Assembly (NCBI GenBank): GCA_047639615.1
Contig: JBLIOL010000081.1
Location: 1-17,497 of the forward strand
DNA from: CAYWNK01 sp047639615
GTDB taxonomy: Bacteria; Planctomycetota; UBA1135; GCA-002686595
Length of the DNA: 17,497 nucleotides
Reading direction: 5' to 3'
Of the stretch, positions 14,243 through 17,497 are shown one piece after another. The stretch's first letter is position 1; each line of letters starts with the position of its first letter. Made by a program: the position numbers and the translations under genes. Below the pieces are notes generated by a model. It was not told the origin of the DNA. It saw only the letters and a list, made by a program, of their open reading frames with translations, and did not search any database.

Positions 14243-14845
14243 ATGCCCCTGACCGCTCCCTTCGCCCTCGTCGCCCTGCTGGCTCTCGCCCTGATCGGCT
14301 TCACCCAGCTTCAGCTCCTGCGCCTCGCCAAGGACGCCGGCACCGCTGGCGGCGCACGCACCGTCGCCGCCATCCTGGCCGTTGTCGGTATCGGCGCCAC
14401 AGGTGCTGCCTCCCTGGGAGTTGCTGGAGCCGCTGGCCTAGCCGTCGTCGGCACGGTCCTGGTTGAGAAAGGCCCCGTACGACGGGTGAGTATCGAGCGC
14501 ACCTCGAACTTCGCCCAAGCCGCAGACCAGGAGACCCAGGGCGACTTCGGTTCCGCCTTCGTCTCCCGCGCCGAACGCAGCCTGGGCGGCGAAACTCACG
14601 CCCTGGCCCTGACCATCGACTGGGCGGGCGACGTCTCCCCCAGCCGCGTCAAGCGCTGGCTCGAGCGCGAATGCGACCTGGATGTGGACCTCCTGAATGC
14701 CACCCCGATCCTGGACCAAGGCAAGACCCTGACCCGCCTGAAGTTCGGCGTGCGCATGTCCGAGCGCGATCTGAAGGACCTTGAGGAGCTAGAAATGGCC
14801 CTCGATCTGCCCGCCGGCCTGACCGTCGAAATCAACCGACGATAG
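14243..14845 (+). CDS. Small membrane protein with two hydrophobic helices and an alpha/beta C-terminal domain, function unknown
   Basis: A 200-residue protein that I do not recognise. Residues 6-27 form a first hydrophobic helix and about 38-75 a long Ala/Gly-rich segment with G-x-x-x-G spacing, enough for one or two more crossings. The rest is soluble. Residues about 122-200 show an alternating pattern that fits a beta-alpha-beta-beta-alpha-beta (ferredoxin-like) domain: strand ALALTIDWAG, helix SRVKRWLERE, strand DVDLLNATPI, strand LTRLKFGVRM, helix ERDLKDLEELEMAL, strand GLTVEINR. Start: ATG 14243 has AGAAGG about 9 nt upstream and leads straight into the first helix; the frame is open 75 nt further up, but that leader is Arg/Pro-rich. 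It diverges from the dehydrogenase (140-bp spacer) and lies 27 nt before the SDR gene, so it may be first in an operon with it and murQ. Confidence 0.75.
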   Translation: MPLTAPFALVALLALALIGFTQLQLLRLAKDAGTAGGARTVAAILAVVGIGATGAASLGVAGAAGLAVVGTVLVEKGPVRRVSIERTSNFAQAADQETQGDFGSAFVSRAERSLGGETHALALTIDWAGDVSPSRVKRWLERECDLDVDLLNATPILDQGKTLTRLKFGVRMSERDLKDLEELEMALDLPAGLTVEINRR

Positions 14846-14872
14846 CCGCCCCAGTCGGGCTACCCTCTGGGC

Positions 14873-15718
14873 ATGACCGACACACTGCCCGCCTCCGCCC
14901 GCTACCTGCCACCGAATATCTTCGCCGGCAAGGTGGCGGTCGTCACAGGTGGAGGCACCGGCCTCGGCCTGCAGATCAGCCGCGGCTTCGCAGCCCTGGG
15001 CGCGACCGTGGTGATCGCCTCGCGCAGCACAGACAACCATGCCGAGTTTCTGGATGAAGCCCAGGAACACGGCTGGAGCGCAGAGGGAGTGGCGCTCGAC
15101 GTGCGCGAGCCCGCCCACGTGCGCGAGTTCATGGACGGTGTCGTGGAACGCCACGGAAAGCTCGACCACCTGGTGAACAACGCAGCCGGCAACTTTGTCT
15201 GTCCCGCGGAGCGCATGAGCTCCAACGCCTGGCGCACGGTGCTCGGCATAGTCCTCGATGGCACCTTCTACTGCTCCAAGTACGCCGGCCGACACATGCT
15301 CAAGGCGGGCAGCGGCACCCAGATGAATGTGGTCGCGACCTACGCCATGACCGGCATGGCTGGCGTGTGTCACTCGGCTAGCGCCAAGGCAGGCGTGCTA
15401 GCCCTGGCCAAGTCACTCTCCGTGGAATGGGCCAGCCGCGGTGTGCGCGTCAACGCGATCGCACCCGGACCCTTCCAATCCGACGGCGCCAAGCAAAACC
15501 TCTGGCCGGAGGACGGCATGGAAGAGCGCATCCGCGAGAGCATCCCCCTCGGTCGTTTCGCCAGCACGGATGAAGTCGCCGGCCATTGCCTCTACCTCGC
15601 CTCCCCCGCCGCCGCCTACATCACCGGCGAGTGCTTGGTCATCGACGGCGGCTTGAGCGTCGGCGCCGGCCGCATGTGGGAACCGGGACAGCGCGTCAAG
15701 CGCAAGAGAGACCAGTGA
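14873..15718 (+). CDS. SDR oxidoreductase, 2,4-dienoyl-CoA reductase type
   Basis: A 281-residue Rossmann-fold NADPH-dependent enzyme. The cofactor loop is TGGGTGLG (25-32) and the structural NNAAG is at 102-106, continuing NFVCPAERMS as in dienoyl-CoA reductases. The usual SDR YxxxK is absent; SASAK has Ser in the Tyr place. Tyr157 in ATYAMTG lies 15 residues before Lys172 in SASAKAGV, exactly the Tyr/Lys geometry of mitochondrial DECR1. The family removes a double bond from 2,4-dienoyl-CoA during beta-oxidation of polyunsaturated acids. The C-terminus has IAPGPFQSDGA and the usual GECLVIDGG. The start at ATG 14873 gives a 20-residue lead before the first strand, normal for this group. Its stop overlaps murQ (GTGA). 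It is unrelated to the E. coli flavoprotein FadH; the substrate is inferred from family. Confidence 0.9.
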   Translation: MTDTLPASARYLPPNIFAGKVAVVTGGGTGLGLQISRGFAALGATVVIASRSTDNHAEFLDEAQEHGWSAEGVALDVREPAHVREFMDGVVERHGKLDHLVNNAAGNFVCPAERMSSNAWRTVLGIVLDGTFYCSKYAGRHMLKAGSGTQMNVVATYAMTGMAGVCHSASAKAGVLALAKSLSVEWASRGVRVNAIAPGPFQSDGAKQNLWPEDGMEERIRESIPLGRFASTDEVAGHCLYLASPAAAYITGECLVIDGGLSVGAGRMWEPGQRVKRKRDQ

Positions 15719-16623
15719 GCGACGACGGACGCGGGCGCCTGAGTACGGAGGCCATCGACCCGGATGGCCCTGCTCTGGACCAACTCTCGGCCGAACAGGC
15801 CCTGGCCGCCTTCAGCACCTCCGATGCAGAGGCCGTCGCCGCCGTGGCCGCGGCCAGGCCAGCCTTGGCACAGGCCGTGGACCTGGTGGCGGAAAAGCTG
15901 CGCGCGGGCGGACGCTTGATCTACGTGGGCGCGGGCACAAGCGGACGACTGGGAGTCCTCGACGCGGCCGAATGCCCGCCGACCTTCGGCTCCGACCCGG
16001 GCCAAGTACGCGCCCTGATCGCTGGCGGCGATCGCGCCCTGACCCTACCCGTAGAAGGCGCCGAGGACGACGCCCAAGCAGGCGCCACCGACCTCGCCCA
16101 GTTGGGCCCCAACCCACTCGATTGCGTCTTCGGCATCGCCGCCGGTGGCACGACTCCCTACGTGCACGGCGCCCTCGGCGAAGCGCAGCGATCAGGCGCC
16201 AGCACGCTCTTCCTGGCCTGCGTCCCCTTCGAGCAAGTCAGCGATGATTATGACGTCTCGATCCGCGCCGTTACCGGTCCCGAACTGCTAGCCGGCAGTA
16301 CCCGACTTAAGGCCGGCACCGCCACCAAGCTCTGCCTGAACGCTCTCACTACCCTGGTGCAAGCGCGCCTCGGCAAAGTCCACGGCAACCTCATGGTGGA
16401 CGTCAACACCGGCGCCAACGCCAAGCTCGTCGCCCGCGGCACCCGCCTGGTCGCACGCCTGACCGGCCTCGAATACAAGCTAGCCGGCGAGCTTCTAGAG
16501 CGCGCCGCAGGAAGCGTCAAGTGCGCCGCAGTCATGCACGCGCACGCCCTCGATCTCGACCAAGCTCGCTCACGCCTAGCCGCCTGTGACGGCCAACTGC
16601 GGGCAGCTCTTGGAGCTAGTTAG
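15715..16623 (+). CDS. murQ: N-acetylmuramic acid 6-phosphate etherase (MurQ)
   Basis: MurQ cleaves the lactyl ether of MurNAc-6-phosphate to GlcNAc-6-phosphate and D-lactate in cell-wall recycling. The product has 302 residues, the family length. Motifs: LSTEAIDPDGPALDQLSAEQ (9-28), the sugar isomerase (SIS) domain with LIYVGAGTSGRLGVLDAAEC (68-87), EGAEDD (114-119), IAAGGTTPYV, and the C-terminal LKAGTATKLCLNAL and GKVHGNLMVDVNTGANAKL. Glu86 and Glu117 are 31 residues apart, as are catalytic Glu83 and Glu114 of E. coli MurQ. Start: GTG 15715 overlaps the SDR stop by 4 nt; the frame is open 43 codons further upstream, but that text is an Arg-rich shadow of the SDR gene. Its last 8 bp overlap the end of the convergent amidase gene. 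Confidence 0.95.
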   Translation: MSDDGRGRLSTEAIDPDGPALDQLSAEQALAAFSTSDAEAVAAVAAARPALAQAVDLVAEKLRAGGRLIYVGAGTSGRLGVLDAAECPPTFGSDPGQVRALIAGGDRALTLPVEGAEDDAQAGATDLAQLGPNPLDCVFGIAAGGTTPYVHGALGEAQRSGASTLFLACVPFEQVSDDYDVSIRAVTGPELLAGSTRLKAGTATKLCLNALTTLVQARLGKVHGNLMVDVNTGANAKLVARGTRLVARLTGLEYKLAGELLERAAGSVKCAAVMHAHALDLDQARSRLAACDGQLRAALGAS

Positions 16624-17497
16624 AGGCCCGCGGCAGACCCAACTCCCCGCGTACATCCTCCAGAAAGGCCTCCCAAGCAAAAGCCGGGCCCGGGTCCTGC
16701 TTATTGCGGCTGACATGGTGGTGGCCCACGATGCCACCGAAGCCAGCCAGCTCTTCCGGGTCCATGACACTGTCGAGCACGCGCCCCGACGCATCACGCG
16801 GCGCGTCCGGGCGAATGCGCGGCAAGGCGCGGCAGAGCCCCGCGGCCAGCTTGACCAGGGAAACGTACTGCTGCGGAGTGAAGTCGTACTGAGCACGCAA
16901 CTCGCCCTGGATCCAACCCTCCAAGCGTTCGTCGCGGGCCGCGTAACCCACAAAGCCAGGAGTGCGTACGGTGCCTAGGTCCACCCAGTTGGGCGGGGTG
17001 TAGCGCAGGCCACTTCCATCGCGCGTGTACCAGCGATCGATCTCCGCCATACCCTTCGCATCGTCCACCCGGCGCGACCCAATGTTAGCGATCTCGACGC
17101 CAACCGAACGGGTGTTGGCCGTGCCCGCATGCCAAGCACGCTCACGCAGGTCGAGGGTTTGATAAATCGTGCCGTCCACATCCAAGAGGAAGTGCACCGA
17201 CAAGCAGCGCCGGTCCTGCAGGATCAAGAAACAGCGCGCGGCCGTTCCCGCCACGTCATAGTGCACGACGAAGAGGTCCACCGCAGCGCGCAGCTCATTC
17301 AAGTCCATGGAGCCCGGCTCAACAAGTTGCACCGGACGCTCGCCCTTGGTGGCACGCCCACCCTCGTAGCGCAGGCGCCCATCCTCCGGGGTCTTGGAGC
17401 CGTTGGTCGGAGGCGCGAAGTGCAGCCGGTCCGAGTAAGCGCTGTAGCCACCGGGCTCATCCCAGAGAACGACCCTGGTACCGATCGCAATGCGCTG
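16616..17497 (-). CDS. N-acetylmuramoyl-L-alanine amidase (Amidase_2/AmpD fold), N-terminus beyond the right edge
   Basis: The frame is open to the right edge, leaving 293 visible residues. It is a zinc amidase that cuts the MurNAc-L-Ala bond of peptidoglycan or muropeptides. The fold's marks are present: His79 in LFVVHYDVAG (first zinc ligand), SVHFLLDVDGTIYQ (100-113), AWHAGTANTRSVGVEIAN (121-138), and the C-terminal GHHHVSRNKQDPGPAF, with a His and an Asp as further zinc ligands and Lys two before the Asp as in AmpD. A long insertion (about 140-235) separates the halves, with YTPPNWVDLGTV and a helical region. Before the domain lies VVLWDEPGGYSAYSDRLHFA, a leader resembling a type I associate with planctomycete amidases. 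A GTG at 17332 is in frame, but continuing upstream sequence argues it is internal. Whether it is exported cannot be seen. Next to MurQ it suggests wall turnover. Confidence 0.92.
   Translation of the reverse strand, partial: QRIAIGTRVVLWDEPGGYSAYSDRLHFAPPTNGSKTPEDGRLRYEGGRATKGERPVQLVEPGSMDLNELRAAVDLFVVHYDVAGTAARCFLILQDRRCLSVHFLLDVDGTIYQTLDLRERAWHAGTANTRSVGVEIANIGSRRVDDAKGMAEIDRWYTRDGSGLRYTPPNWVDLGTVRTPGFVGYAARDERLEGWIQGELRAQYDFTPQQYVSLVKLAAGLCRALPRIRPDAPRDASGRVLDSVMDPEELAGFGGIVGHHHVSRNKQDPGPAFAWEAFLEDVRGELGLPRASN

Noticed and set aside
15586..15714. Upstream extension of murQ by 43 codons
   Set aside because: The added residues are mostly Arg/His and overlap the SDR gene in another frame; GTG 15715 with a GTGA overlap fits the family N-terminus.
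17299..17490. Small minus-strand frame at the right edge
   Set aside because: It is out of frame with the amidase, whose own frame stays open to the edge and carries a family-like leader.
1..17497. CRISPR array, intact insertion sequence, toxin-antitoxin pair or defence island
   Set aside because: No regularly spaced repeats, transposase, or small paired genes with toxin or antitoxin motifs were seen on either strand.

Overview
The window is GC-rich, densely coding DNA. It looks like the chromosome of a planctomycete-like bacterium, most likely Planctomycetota. This is inference, resting on secreted HEAT-repeat and FG-GAP/VCBS proteins, a peptidoglycan amidase resembling a type I associate with planctomycetes, start codons that mostly lack a clear Shine-Dalgarno sequence, and GTG/TTG starts set by 4-nt stop/start overlaps. 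No rRNA, tRNA, CRISPR array or intact mobile element is visible.

Left block (1-5243). A leftward housekeeping set, coaD, ridA and ychF (ychF is cut by the left edge), covers CoA synthesis, removal of reactive imines and a translation-associated ATPase. It diverges from a rightward pair: a ComEC/Rec2 DNA-uptake channel coupled by an ATGA overlap to a secreted HEAT-repeat protein.

Middle block (5244-11472). A 210-bp spacer with two strong hairpins and an 11-bp-spaced direct repeat precedes five rightward genes: an ABC ATPase, an ABC-2 permease, a two-PDZ lipoprotein and two consecutive secreted FG-GAP proteins with Asp-rich Ca2+-binding loops. Three of the four junctions are 4-nt overlaps. The set looks like one unit for export to, or maintenance of, the cell surface, and it is the best candidate here for an undescribed system.

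Junction (11473-12542). About 400 bp hold no intact gene but contain a short stretch that reads like the C-terminal end of a tyrosine recombinase, probably a relic. A leftward group I truncated hemoglobin follows, then a spacer with a near-perfect hairpin just behind the next gene.

Right block (12543-17497). A leftward PaaZ/BoxD-type CoA-semialdehyde dehydrogenase lacks the PaaZ hydratase domain. It diverges from a small two-helix membrane protein of unknown role, a 2,4-dienoyl-CoA reductase-type SDR, and MurQ, which starts at a GTGA overlap with the SDR. A leftward zinc amidase, cut by the right edge, converges on murQ with an 8-bp overlap. The pair points to peptidoglycan turnover and MurNAc recycling, and the dehydrogenase and SDR to breakdown of CoA-bound aromatic or unsaturated acids.
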